15,881 nucleotides of DNA from Dehalococcoidia bacterium UBA6808 (GCA_002452695.1 DKFA01000112.1:1-15881), one strand, 5' to 3'; shown: positions 6,480 to 14,273, counted from the stretch's first letter. Numbers and translations: made by a program. Notes: a model not told the origin generated them from the sequence alone.

Positions 6480-7896
6480 TCAGGCTCCTCACAGAAGAAG
6501 ACGAAGGCAGAGCTTCCAACTGCAGCTTGTCCATTTCAAGCTGGACTGGTGTGGGGTAATCTCCTGTGAAGCAAGCCGCACAGAATATCTCCCTGGGCAA
6601 CCCCACCGCTTCGATCAGGCCGTCCATACTGATATAGCCCAGCGAGTCGGCGCCTATTGCATCCTTGATCTCCTGAACTGATTTCTGGGCAGCGATCAAC
6701 TCCCAGCGCGTTGCCATATCAACACCGAAAAAGCAGGGATGGCGGATAGGCGGCGCACAGATACGCATGTGCACTTCTCTGGCGCCCGCTTTTCTCAACA
6801 TATGGATAACACGCGGCGTGGTCGTCCCGCGCACGATGCTGTCGTCAACTACGATCAGCCGCTTGCCTGAAATCTCCTGCGAAAGCGGATTGAACTTAAG
6901 CCGCACGCCCAGCTCGCGTAACCGCTGGTCCGGCTCGATAAAGGTGCGCCCCACATAACGGTTTTTGAGCAGTCCCTCGTGATAGGGGATGCCCGAAGCC
7001 CGGGCATAGCCGATACCGGCAGCCGTAGCAGAATCCGGCACGCCCATGACCATGTCGGCAACCACGGGATGCTCCGCGGAAAGGATGGCGCCCATCTTCT
7101 CGCGGGCGGTATAGATCAGCTTGCCGTTAAGGACGCTGTCCGGGCGGGCAAAATAAATATATTCGAAGATGCACAGCGCCCGGCGCTTGCTCTCGATATG
7201 CGTGCTGCGTACCCCGTTGCCGTCGATCGTCACGATCTCGCCCGGCTCGATCTCCCGGACGAACTGGGCGCCGATATGGTCGAGGGCGCAGGTCTCAGAG
7301 GCCAGCACCCAACCGCCATCGAAGCTGCCCAGGCAGAGCGGACGCACACCCATCGGGTCACGCACGCCATACAGCCTGTCGTTGGACAGGACAACCAGCG
7401 AGTAGGCGCCTTCCAGCCGCCGCATGGCATATTTCAACTTGCTTTCCATCTCCTTTTCAGGCGCCGACAGGATCAGGGTAGCGATTACCTCGGAATCTGT
7501 TGAAGAGGTGAACGAGTAGCCTTTTTCCTCCAATTCGGTGCGCAGCGTACTGGAATTTATAATATTGCCGTTGTGGCCAAGGGCCAGCCTCAGGTCGGTG
7601 GCGCCGACGATCACGGGCTGGGCATTGCAGATAACGCTGGAGCCGGTGGTCGAATAGCGGTTGTGTCCGATGGCGATATTGCCCTTGAGGCGCGCCAGCG
7701 CATCTTCGGTAAAAACGTGTGATACAAGGCCCATATCCGTGTGGATATAGATTTCCCCACCCTCGGTAGTAGCGATGCCGGCGCTTTCCTGTCCCCGATG
7801 CTGGAGGGCATAGAGAGCAAAGAAGGTGACACGGGCTACATCTACTCCGGGGGCATAGATACCGAAAATGCCACAGGCTTCGTGCAAATCTTGCAT
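6463..7896 (-). CDS. purF: Amidophosphoribosyltransferase, [4Fe-4S] type
   Basis: PurF makes phosphoribosylamine from PRPP and glutamine, the committed step of purine synthesis. The 477-aa protein has a short propeptide (MQDLHEA) ahead of C8, the glutamine amidotransferase nucleophile, in HEACGIFG. The glutaminase domain (about 8-235) includes LQHRGQESAG and IGHNRYSTTG. The phosphoribosyltransferase domain carries the PRPP loop VVDDSIVRGTT near 349-359. C242, C388, C439 and C442 occupy the positions of the four iron-sulfur ligands of the Bacillus enzyme, so this is the oxygen-sensitive, cluster-bearing type with a self-cleaved propeptide. No ribosome-binding site precedes the ATG, and a promoter ends 14 nt away, suggesting a leaderless or nearly leaderless message. 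It is the first gene of the pur operon. Confidence 0.98.
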   Translation of the reverse strand: MQDLHEACGIFGIYAPGVDVARVTFFALYALQHRGQESAGIATTEGGEIYIHTDMGLVSHVFTEDALARLKGNIAIGHNRYSTTGSSVICNAQPVIVGATDLRLALGHNGNIINSSTLRTELEEKGYSFTSSTDSEVIATLILSAPEKEMESKLKYAMRRLEGAYSLVVLSNDRLYGVRDPMGVRPLCLGSFDGGWVLASETCALDHIGAQFVREIEPGEIVTIDGNGVRSTHIESKRRALCIFEYIYFARPDSVLNGKLIYTAREKMGAILSAEHPVVADMVMGVPDSATAAGIGYARASGIPYHEGLLKNRYVGRTFIEPDQRLRELGVRLKFNPLSQEISGKRLIVVDDSIVRGTTTPRVIHMLRKAGAREVHMRICAPPIRHPCFFGVDMATRWELIAAQKSVQEIKDAIGADSLGYISMDGLIEAVGLPREIFCAACFTGDYPTPVQLEMDKLQLEALPSSSSVRSLSEIET

Positions 7897-7910
7897 CGGA
7901 TTCTACAGGG

Positions 7911-7940
7911 ATTATAAGGTTTTTGACAGATGCCGGTCAA
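7911..7940 (-). promoter_or_regulatory. purF promoter with very short leader
   Basis: On the minus strand TTGACC (7935-7940) and a perfect TATAAT (7911-7916) are 18 nt apart. Transcription should begin near 7904, giving a leader of about 7 nt before the purF ATG, which has no Shine-Dalgarno. No room remains for a PurR-type leader or a purine riboswitch. Confidence 0.6.
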
Positions 7941-7950
7941 TCAGGCAGCT

Positions 7951-8223
7951 TCAAAATAACTCGTCGGCATCACGGTAGGTCTTCTCGGAACGCCGCCGGA
8001 CGGCTCCTACTTCGACAAGCTTCAACGAATCTGTCACCCTGTATATAATACGGATGTCCCCTACCCTGACACGGTAAACACTATCGAAGAGCTTCTCACA
8101 GCCTTTTGGCCTCGGTTCTACCTCAAAACCTTTTAACCTGGATAGAACACGCTGATAATCATTGCCCTGCAGCCTGTCCAGTTCTTCCCGTACGCGTTTA
8201 CTTCTGAGTTTTACCTCGTATTC
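7951..8223 (-). pseudogene. RelE/ParE-family toxin without a usable start codon
   Basis: This frame (90 codons plus stop) translates to EYEVKLRSKRVREELDRLQG at its beginning and VYRVRVGDIRIIYRVTD, VEVGAVRRRSEKTYR later. These are the core strands and basic C-terminal residues of RelE-type mRNA interferases. Family proteins begin with M-x-YEV, but here the codon before YEV is GAA, and no ATG, GTG or TTG occurs in frame before the core; the frame is closed by TAA at 8233-8235. The 5' end overlaps the antitoxin gene by about 26 nt, as in normal pairs. Together with the frameshift in the antitoxin this indicates a decayed toxin-antitoxin locus. A CTG start about 12 codons in (GAA GAA CTG GAC) is possible but would trim the first strand. 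Family call is confident; loss of expression is inference. Confidence 0.7.
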
Positions 8224-8481
8224 TCTTTTTTCTTATGCGCTCGTAATCACCCAGGCTGATGGACTCACCCTCAGGCGCCGCCAGCGCTTCTTTCATGGCC
8301 AGCATATCCTCAAGGTCTTCAATTTTTTTCAACAGGGCCTCATATTCATCGTAGGGGGAAAAACGGCTTTAGGTTTGCCATGCTGAGTGACATAAATGGA
8401 AACACCCTGTTCTTCCAGCTCGTTGATCAGCTCGCCTAACCGTGTTTTAAGCTCGGTCACAGTGATGATTCGTGTTGCCAT
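8198..8481 (-). pseudogene. Phd/YefM-family antitoxin with a homopolymer frameshift
   Basis: The first 38 codons read MATRIITVTELKTRLGELIN and then VSIYVTQHGKPKAV, a typical Phd/YefM DNA-binding antitoxin N-terminus. At the T5-C5 run (8354-8363 on the plus strand as G5-A5) the frame is one base short: adding one T or C restores F-S/P-PYDEYEALLKKIEDL and a charged helical tail ending at 8198. Without that base the product stops after 50 residues at 8329. Either the gene has lost a base or the run was miscounted in sequencing. The antitoxin would normally bind its operator (8501-8526) and neutralise the RelE-like product of the overlapping downstream gene. Confidence 0.7.
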
Positions 8482-8500
8482 CGGTTATTATCCGCACCAT

Positions 8501-8526
8501 ATTTCGTACTAATTGTAGCACGAAAT
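8501..8526 (-). promoter_or_regulatory. Toxin-antitoxin operator palindrome with extended -10
   Basis: Two 11-bp arms, ATTTCGTACTA and TAGCACGAAAT, flank a 4-nt spacer with a single mismatch between arms. On the minus strand the extended -10 TGCTACAAT lies within the dyad (8512-8520), 30 nt before the antitoxin ATG. This is the classic autoregulatory layout: antitoxin bound to the dyad blocks the promoter. The site is intact although both genes look damaged. Confidence 0.65.
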
Positions 8527-8587
8527 CAAGCGCTATTATATATACTCTGACCTGTCTTAAAGTTATCCGAATTTGGAGAGCAGCCCT

Positions 8588-8935
8588 TTACCGGGGGTTC
8601 TGGGTAATTGTGCCGTCGCTATCTATGTAATAATCGGCCAGCACGGATTTCGATGTAATATACCTTTCACGGTAAAGATCGTAATCGGTTACGGGCAGGC
8701 TGCGACCGTCCTTGAGGTGGGCTGTCGCCGCCGTAGCTATAATCTGTTTCTCCACAGCCAGGGCCGCCTTTGTGCCGTGGTCCCCTACATAGTCCTGCGT
8801 ACTCATGGTAACCACTGCTGTCATCGTGCCCAGTATCGCCATGACCATGATCAGCTCGACGTAGGTGAAACCACCCTGTCTGTTGTCAGATAGCCCCCGG
8901 AAGCCTTCTTTGATAAAATGACGGATTGCGCGCAA
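8588..8935 (-). CDS. Type IV pilin-like protein (pseudopilin)
   Basis: The 115-aa protein has a class III prepilin signal: a basic leader of 22 residues ending GG, cleavage expected after G22, then FTYVELIMVMAILG with the conserved glutamate at position 5 of the mature chain (E27). The first 25 or so mature residues form the hydrophobic helix that anchors pilins in the membrane and fibre. The rest (about 70 residues, DGRSLPVTDYDLY and a DSDGTITQ strand) is small, like minor pilins or GspG/GspH-type pseudopilins. The TTG start has GAGG 9 nt upstream; an extended -10 lies farther up. No other pilus genes (prepilin peptidase, ATPase) are nearby, so the assembly machinery must be encoded elsewhere. 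Confidence 0.88.
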   Translation of the reverse strand: MRAIRHFIKEGFRGLSDNRQGGFTYVELIMVMAILGTMTAVVTMSTQDYVGDHGTKAALAVEKQIIATAATAHLKDGRSLPVTDYDLYRERYITSKSVLADYYIDSDGTITQNPR

Positions 8936-8963
8936 GTGATATTACCTCAACGACCCCCCATGC

Positions 8964-8986
8964 AGTACTTAAGTACTATTATAGCA
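8964..8986 (-). promoter_or_regulatory. Extended -10 promoter and 14-bp palindrome for the pseudopilin gene
   Basis: On the minus strand the perfect extended -10 TGCTATAAT lies at 8978-8986. It is followed directly by the perfect palindrome AGTACTTAAGTACT (8964-8977), which would span the transcription start. No -35 at normal spacing is visible, as expected for extended -10 promoters. The palindrome is a candidate repressor site. Confidence 0.5.
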
Positions 8987-9010
8987 CGTTAGGTCAACTT
9001 TACTATCGGA

Positions 9011-9065
9011 TTTTACCTGTTTTTAATTACTTTTTAATCATATATTAAATTCAGGCCAATATAAT
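9011..9065 (+). promoter_or_regulatory. Pho-box-like 11-bp repeat array and -10 upstream of the RR-HK-pstS operon
   Basis: Hexamers TTTAAT (9022), TTTAAT (9033) and ATTAAA (9044) start exactly 11 bp apart, with a weaker TTTTAC at 9011. The last 7-mer ends 9 nt before a perfect TATAAT (9060-9065). Direct repeats of 11-bp period about 10 bp upstream of the -10, replacing a -35, are the known architecture of PhoB/PhoP-activated promoters. Transcription would start near 9072, leaving about a 39-nt AT-rich leader. The downstream operon contains pstS, which supports the reading. Confidence 0.55.
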
Positions 9066-9110
9066 TGTTTGGTTACAGAAAATTATATTTTGTATTTAAG
9101 ATAGCAAAAT

Positions 9111-10337
9111 ATGTGCGGGAAGAACGGAATACCCACCTATATGCAGCCGGAAAACGACCCTCCCCTTAATTCCTCACCGCAAGAAGCTTTGCGCTTCCTG
9201 ATTGTTGACGATGACGAGCTGGTGGTGGAACTGCTGCGACATAAATTGTCAGTCTCGGGTTATACATGTATGGTTGCCTACAACGGCAAGGATGCATTGG
9301 ACCTGATGAACCGGCAGGAGTTTGAGATTGTATTGCTCGATATCAAAATGCCGGGGGAATCGGGGCTGGAAATTTTGCAAGTGATCAAACTTCACTTTCC
9401 CAATACGGCCGTTATTATGATCACCGCTCAGAGGGATATTGAAACTGCCATATCAGCCATGCAATTCGGGGCCTATGATTATCTGACTAAACCCATCGAT
9501 CTTACATTCCTTGATCTCAGTATTAAAAGGGCCTTGGATAGACGACGCCTGCTGCTGGAGAACCTCAAATACCAGCTTGAACTTGAAGACCGCGTAGAAA
9601 AGCAAACGCATCAAATCCGCCAGTCCTTCCTTAATTCGATTACTTCGCTGGCTTTTGCCCTCGAAGCCAGAGATAAATACACCATCGGCCACTCACAACG
9701 CGTTACTCTCATTGCGACGGCTGTCGCTGCAGAGCTGGGCATGAGCGAAAAGGAAATCGATAGGATCTGGATGGCAGGACTGTTGCACGATATAGGTAAG
9801 ATCGGGATCAAAGAAACCATTCTTAATAAAAACGGACCACTGACGGATGAGGAATATGAACATATCAAGAAACATTGTGAATTGGGCGAAAGGATACTGC
9901 GGCCAATCATCAATGATGAGGAGACCCTCAGTATTGTGCGTCATCACCACGAGCGCTATGACGGCAACGGCTATCCCGACGGACTTTGCGGAAAGCAAAT
10001 AAACTGCGGGGCGCGTATTTTGCACGTCGCCGAAGCTTATGATTCTTTGACAGGCAACGTGGAGGAACCGGAACATATCTCGCTGGGCGCCAGCATTATT
10101 GCAGTAGCAGATAGCTACGACGCCATCACTACTGACCGTCCTTATCGCAAGGCCAGGACTCCCGCAGAAGCCGTCGCTGAGATGCTCCTGCAAAAGGGCA
10201 AGCAATTCGATCCCGATGTGATTGATGCCTTCGTTAATGCATACAAGAAAAAAGGTCATCTTTTTAACCGGATTGCCGAGTCGGAGGAAAGAATACCCGG
10301 TTTAGTGGAGGAAACCCTTGCAGACCAGGAGATTTAA
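9111..10337 (+). CDS. Response regulator with HD-GYP c-di-GMP phosphodiesterase output
   Basis: The 408-aa cytoplasmic protein has a REC domain (about 27-145: LIVDDDE, phosphoacceptor D77 in LLDIKMPG, T-A near 103, K in LTKPID), a coiled linker (150-185) and an HD-GYP domain (about 188-390). The domain keeps H226-D227 in LLHDIGKIG, HHHER at 278-282, GYP at 287-289, and VADSYDAITTDRPYR at 332-346. HD-GYP enzymes degrade c-di-GMP, so phosphorylation should tune its level. Between GYP and VAD there is an extra segment of about 26 residues (see findings). The start is uncertain: the ATG at 9111 and one ten codons later both lack a good Shine-Dalgarno. Its last 20 nt overlap the histidine kinase gene, its likely partner. 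Confidence 0.93.
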   Translation: MCGKNGIPTYMQPENDPPLNSSPQEALRFLIVDDDELVVELLRHKLSVSGYTCMVAYNGKDALDLMNRQEFEIVLLDIKMPGESGLEILQVIKLHFPNTAVIMITAQRDIETAISAMQFGAYDYLTKPIDLTFLDLSIKRALDRRRLLLENLKYQLELEDRVEKQTHQIRQSFLNSITSLAFALEARDKYTIGHSQRVTLIATAVAAELGMSEKEIDRIWMAGLLHDIGKIGIKETILNKNGPLTDEEYEHIKKHCELGERILRPIINDEETLSIVRHHHERYDGNGYPDGLCGKQINCGARILHVAEAYDSLTGNVEEPEHISLGASIIAVADSYDAITTDRPYRKARTPAEAVAEMLLQKGKQFDPDVIDAFVNAYKKKGHLFNRIAESEERIPGLVEETLADQEI

Positions 10338-13300
10338 CAACCTGATCATTACAGCGCTTGTATCAATGTCGGTTATACCGATATTGGTAGTTGGTCTGCT
10401 CGGATTAAAAGAAGCCCGGGAACTTGGTCAATCTGCCATAGCCGATGCCACGGAAATGGGTCTGACCGCCTCACAACAAAGCCGTGAGGCACTAACCGAT
10501 CTGGCAGCTCAACAACTGCTGGCACATACTGTAACCCTATCACAAAGGCTCAATGAATCGCTGGATACAAGGACGAGCGATATTATTGCCCTGAGCCGGG
10601 AGCCGGTGGACGAAAATATATACCGCCGTTTCCTCGAATTGCATATCGGCACTGTACATGACCCCACCGATATCAGGAGCAGCGATGTAGAACCCCACCC
10701 GGCCCAGACCATCTCCCGGCCTGTTTATAAAAGCATCTATGTCATCAATCGCCGGGGGGAAGTAATTGTGGGACTTCCCGTGCGAGACGACACCAGCCGG
10801 CGCATCCACTATATCGACCAGACCAATCAGGCATCGGTGCGGGGAGATATAACAGATAACGCCGACCTGGCAATTCAGCAAATATTCGAACGAATAATGC
10901 TCAATCCGTCTGAGTATCGGGACAAGCTGCTAATTGCCAAAATAAATACAAGCGCCGCCGATGGCACTGAACGAAATTCCAATCTGCTGGCTTCCAAACT
11001 GGCAAATGATGACTATGTTAACAGGCTTACGAATGCTTCCATCAGGTGTGGCACCGCAATTTTCAATAACGGTGCTTTCGCCGGTGTGCTGGTGGTCGAT
11101 TTCGACTGGCTGCATATAATGAAGCTGGTCAATGATTTCAAATTCGGCAAATTCGGCTATGCCTATTTGCAGGAAATAACCGGTGAAATCGCAGATTTAA
11201 AGCAGGATTCAACCGACCTTTACAGGTCAAATATACTACCGAACGGCAGAATTGTGGAAAATGGCGATTATCTGAAAGATGTTGTGAAAGGATTAATTAT
11301 CGCCCATCCGCAGCATAATTATGTTGGATGGATGGATTTCACAACTACCGGGATACCCAACCTTACCAATCTGAGCGCTCTGCAGAATACGCTAAATTCC
11401 GGCGTTTATAAATACTCCTATGATAACAGGCCTCAACTGACTGTATATGCGCCTGTTATATTTAACAGGGAAAGGCTGATAAATATGAACAACTGGTCGG
11501 TAGCAACTACGATCCCGGTTTACGAGATCATTCTGCCGGCGCTTAAAACCGAGGAACACATAAAGTCCAAAATCGACCTGGCAGCCGCCAAGATCAAAAC
11601 AAGCACAGAAAGCATGGGCCTGGAAAACGCCTTCATTTTCACAACGATACTGGTAGCCACCATCTCGTTTATTATAGCTCTGATGATTTCGAAGAGACTG
11701 CAGTTGCAGGCCAGGCTGGAAATAGAAAATGTTGCGCTTGAATCGAATAATTTTAAACTCGAGCAGGCAGCAGCAGAATTAAGAGCTGCAGAGGAACGCA
11801 CCAGGCAGGAAAGGGACCGGGCACAGCAATACCTCGATGTTGCAGGCGTTATCTTACTGGCCCTGGATAAGGAAGGGAAGGTACAGATGATCAATAAAAA
11901 GGGGGCCGAATTACTGGGCTATCCCGAAGATCATATACTTGGCAGGAACTGGGCACGCCAATTCATACCGGAACCAGACAGAAAAAAAGCGCTCCATCTG
12001 TTTGAACAGATGATGGAAGGTAAAGCTTCCAGCAACGACGCCGAATACGGTGTGATTACCAGTACAGAAGAGGAACGGATCATATCCTGGCATCATATTG
12101 CGTTGCATGATATCACCGGCAAAATATACGGCACACTAAGTTCCGGCGAAGATATAACAGACAAGAAGAAAGCTGAAGCTGAAAAACAGGCCATGGAGCA
12201 GAAGGCGATGGTAACCAGCAGGTTGGCAACCGTGGGAGAGATGGCTTCAGGCATTGCCCACGAGATAAATAACCCTCTGACCGCGGTTATCGGCTTTTCC
12301 GAGATGCTGAAACAAAGAAATATCCCTGATGAGATAAAGGCTGAAATCAATATTATCCATCAGGGCGCCACACGGGTCTCCAATATTATCAGCAGGCTGC
12401 TGGCCTTTGCGCGGCAGCAAAAACCCAGGCGCGACCCGGTCAATATCAACGATGTTATTACCACAACTATCGAACTACGTAAGTACAACCTTGAGAATGC
12501 TAATATCGAGATCATCACACAGCTCGATCCATCGATACAACTGGCGGTAGCAGACGCAGGACAGCTTCAGCAGGTATTTCTGAACCTCATACTCAATGCA
12601 GAGCACGCTATGACCGAATATCAGGGCAGGGGGAAGTTAACCATACGCTCCGAGCAGTTTGATCATCAACTCCGTTTAACCATAGCAGATGACGGGCCGG
12701 GCATTCCACCCGACGTGCTGCCCAGGATATTTGATCCGTTCTTCACTACTAAAGAGGTCGGCAAAGGCACAGGGCTGGGCCTGAGCATCTGCCATACTAT
12801 AATTGAGGAGCACAACGGCAGTATCTCGGTCAACAGCAGGGTTGGAGAAGGGACCGAGTTCATCATCGAATTGCCAGTGGTTATGAGCAAACCGATCAAA
12901 GACCGGGATAACTTGATTATAACTCACAGACAGGATTTCAGCGGCAACATTCTTATCGTTGATGATGATCCATACGTCAGGCAATATCTATCCCACCTGT
13001 TAACCAACCGTGGTTTCAGTTCCCACAGCGCTCCCGATGCGGCTACTGCGCTGACATTATTGAAAACCCATAAATTTGACGCATTTTTGCTGGATTATAA
13101 GATGCCCGGCATGACCGGTATCGAACTACTTGGTAAGATCAAACAGATGGATAGACGGGCTATCAATAAAACAGTGCTGCTTACAGGCGATGTCATGAAT
13201 ATGGATATACAAGACTTTATTAAGACCGAGGAGCTACTTGTTCTTACCAAACCCCTGTCATCCGAGGAACTCCTGGCTGCAATTCAAAGAATAGTTTGGG

Positions 13301-13359
13301 AAAGCAAAACCAATACGCTGTCTTTGCTCGAAGCAAAGAAATCCAGTTTAAGCAACTAA
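10318..13359 (+). CDS. Membrane hybrid sensor histidine kinase (Cache-PAS-HisKA-HATPase-REC)
   Basis: The 1013-aa protein starts at TTG with GGAGG 6 nt upstream, inside the end of the regulator gene. Two membrane segments (about 8-30 and 438-458) enclose a 400-residue extracytoplasmic region that looks like a double-Cache sensor. No HAMP is evident; a coiled coil (460-505) leads to a PAS domain (about 508-620). The HisKA H-box GIAHEINNPL has phosphoacceptor H648. The ATPase has N760 (N box), DDGPGIP at 791-797 and GKGTGLGLS. A C-terminal REC domain (about 878-995) has D882-D884, phosphoacceptor D926 in LLDYKMPG and a K in LTKPLS. It probably phosphorylates both its own REC and the HD-GYP regulator. 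The ligand is unknown; the pstS gene 14 nt downstream suggests phosphate, directly or through the binding protein. Confidence 0.94.
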   Translation: MQTRRFNNLIITALVSMSVIPILVVGLLGLKEARELGQSAIADATEMGLTASQQSREALTDLAAQQLLAHTVTLSQRLNESLDTRTSDIIALSREPVDENIYRRFLELHIGTVHDPTDIRSSDVEPHPAQTISRPVYKSIYVINRRGEVIVGLPVRDDTSRRIHYIDQTNQASVRGDITDNADLAIQQIFERIMLNPSEYRDKLLIAKINTSAADGTERNSNLLASKLANDDYVNRLTNASIRCGTAIFNNGAFAGVLVVDFDWLHIMKLVNDFKFGKFGYAYLQEITGEIADLKQDSTDLYRSNILPNGRIVENGDYLKDVVKGLIIAHPQHNYVGWMDFTTTGIPNLTNLSALQNTLNSGVYKYSYDNRPQLTVYAPVIFNRERLINMNNWSVATTIPVYEIILPALKTEEHIKSKIDLAAAKIKTSTESMGLENAFIFTTILVATISFIIALMISKRLQLQARLEIENVALESNNFKLEQAAAELRAAEERTRQERDRAQQYLDVAGVILLALDKEGKVQMINKKGAELLGYPEDHILGRNWARQFIPEPDRKKALHLFEQMMEGKASSNDAEYGVITSTEEERIISWHHIALHDITGKIYGTLSSGEDITDKKKAEAEKQAMEQKAMVTSRLATVGEMASGIAHEINNPLTAVIGFSEMLKQRNIPDEIKAEINIIHQGATRVSNIISRLLAFARQQKPRRDPVNINDVITTTIELRKYNLENANIEIITQLDPSIQLAVADAGQLQQVFLNLILNAEHAMTEYQGRGKLTIRSEQFDHQLRLTIADDGPGIPPDVLPRIFDPFFTTKEVGKGTGLGLSICHTIIEEHNGSISVNSRVGEGTEFIIELPVVMSKPIKDRDNLIITHRQDFSGNILIVDDDPYVRQYLSHLLTNRGFSSHSAPDAATALTLLKTHKFDAFLLDYKMPGMTGIELLGKIKQMDRRAINKTVLLTGDVMNMDIQDFIKTEELLVLTKPLSSEELLAAIQRIVWESKTNTLSLLEAKKSSLSN

Positions 13360-13373
13360 ACAGGAGGTTTGCT

Positions 13374-14207
13374 ATGAAGACGATCAGACTGTCACAGCCC
13401 GCAATAATCAAGCCGGGATACTTTTCTTTATTGATCATTATGTTGATATCGCTTGCACTTATCACCGCTTCATGCGGTGAACCTGCAGGGATAATTAAAG
13501 TGGGTGGATCGACCACAGTGAAACCCCTGGCTGAGAAACTCGCCGAAATGTATATCAGGGAAAATCCTAAAATATCGATCGTCATTCAGGGGGGCGGTTC
13601 CGGCGCGGGTATCTCGGGCGCCAGCAAAGGCGAGTTTGATATCGGTATGGCCTCCCGCGAACTGACAGCCGAAGACCCGGTGCTGGTCAAGCATATACTG
13701 GGTAAAGACGCTATAGCAGTCATCGTCAATAAATCCAATACTATCACCAGCCTGAGCAAAGAACAGGTTATCAAGATCTTTGCCGGTAAGATCAGCAACT
13801 GGAATGAACTGGGAGGGCCGGCTAAAAGTATTCACGTCATCAGCCGTGAAGCAGGGTCCGGGACCAGGGCCAGCTTTGAGGAAATGGTTATGGGCAAAGA
13901 ACACTTGACGCCCAATGCTGTGTCACAAAATTCCAATGCATCAGTTAAAGACTCCGTATCCGCCGATGATCTGGCTATTGGATATCTGTCACTGGGGCAA
14001 CTGGATCAGTCGGTCAAAGCGGTAGATATCAACGGAATATCCTGTAATACAGCCAATGCTATCAGTGGCCAATATCCTATCGTAAGACCATTGTATTTTC
14101 TGACCAAAGCCGAGCCGGGTGGTCCAGTGAAAAAATTTATCGAATATTGCCAGGGACCCGCCAGTCAGGCGACGATAATCGAGGCCGGTTATATATCGGT
14201 TAAGTGA
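13374..14207 (+). CDS. pstS: PstS-type phosphate-binding lipoprotein
   Basis: The 277-aa protein is a periplasmic-type solute-binding protein of the PstS family. A hydrophobic signal (about 16-33) ends in ITASC, giving lipidation at C34. Phosphate-binding loops are clear: VGGSTTVKPL at the mature N-terminus, QGGGSGAGISGA, an aspartate in FDIGMASREL, and SREAGSGTRASFEE. The start at 13374 is chosen because AGGAGG (13362-13367) lies 6 nt upstream; a longer in-frame opening from 13296 runs through the kinase gene and is discarded. It is the third gene of the operon, 14 nt after the kinase. No pstC, pstA, pstB or phoU follows; the next gene is convergent. It may feed a permease encoded elsewhere or act as a sensor accessory for the kinase. 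A ligand other than phosphate cannot be excluded. Confidence 0.9.
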   Translation: MKTIRLSQPAIIKPGYFSLLIIMLISLALITASCGEPAGIIKVGGSTTVKPLAEKLAEMYIRENPKISIVIQGGGSGAGISGASKGEFDIGMASRELTAEDPVLVKHILGKDAIAVIVNKSNTITSLSKEQVIKIFAGKISNWNELGGPAKSIHVISREAGSGTRASFEEMVMGKEHLTPNAVSQNSNASVKDSVSADDLAIGYLSLGQLDQSVKAVDINGISCNTANAISGQYPIVRPLYFLTKAEPGGPVKKFIEYCQGPASQATIIEAGYISVK

Positions 14208-14273
14208 TGTAACGGTACCCAACGGAAAACATTATTGACCGTAAAACCGCGACCACGGACCGTTGTTACACTG

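Noticed and set aside
5793..6569. A 258-codon open frame on the plus strand opposite purM
   Set aside because: It is antisense to an unmistakable purM and the end of purF, has no family motifs, and arises from codon bias in the real gene.
9069..9098. TTGGTT-18 nt-TATTTA as a leaderless promoter for the HD-GYP gene
   Set aside because: Both boxes are weak, whereas the perfect TATAAT at 9060 is correctly spaced from the repeat array; the first option is not excluded.
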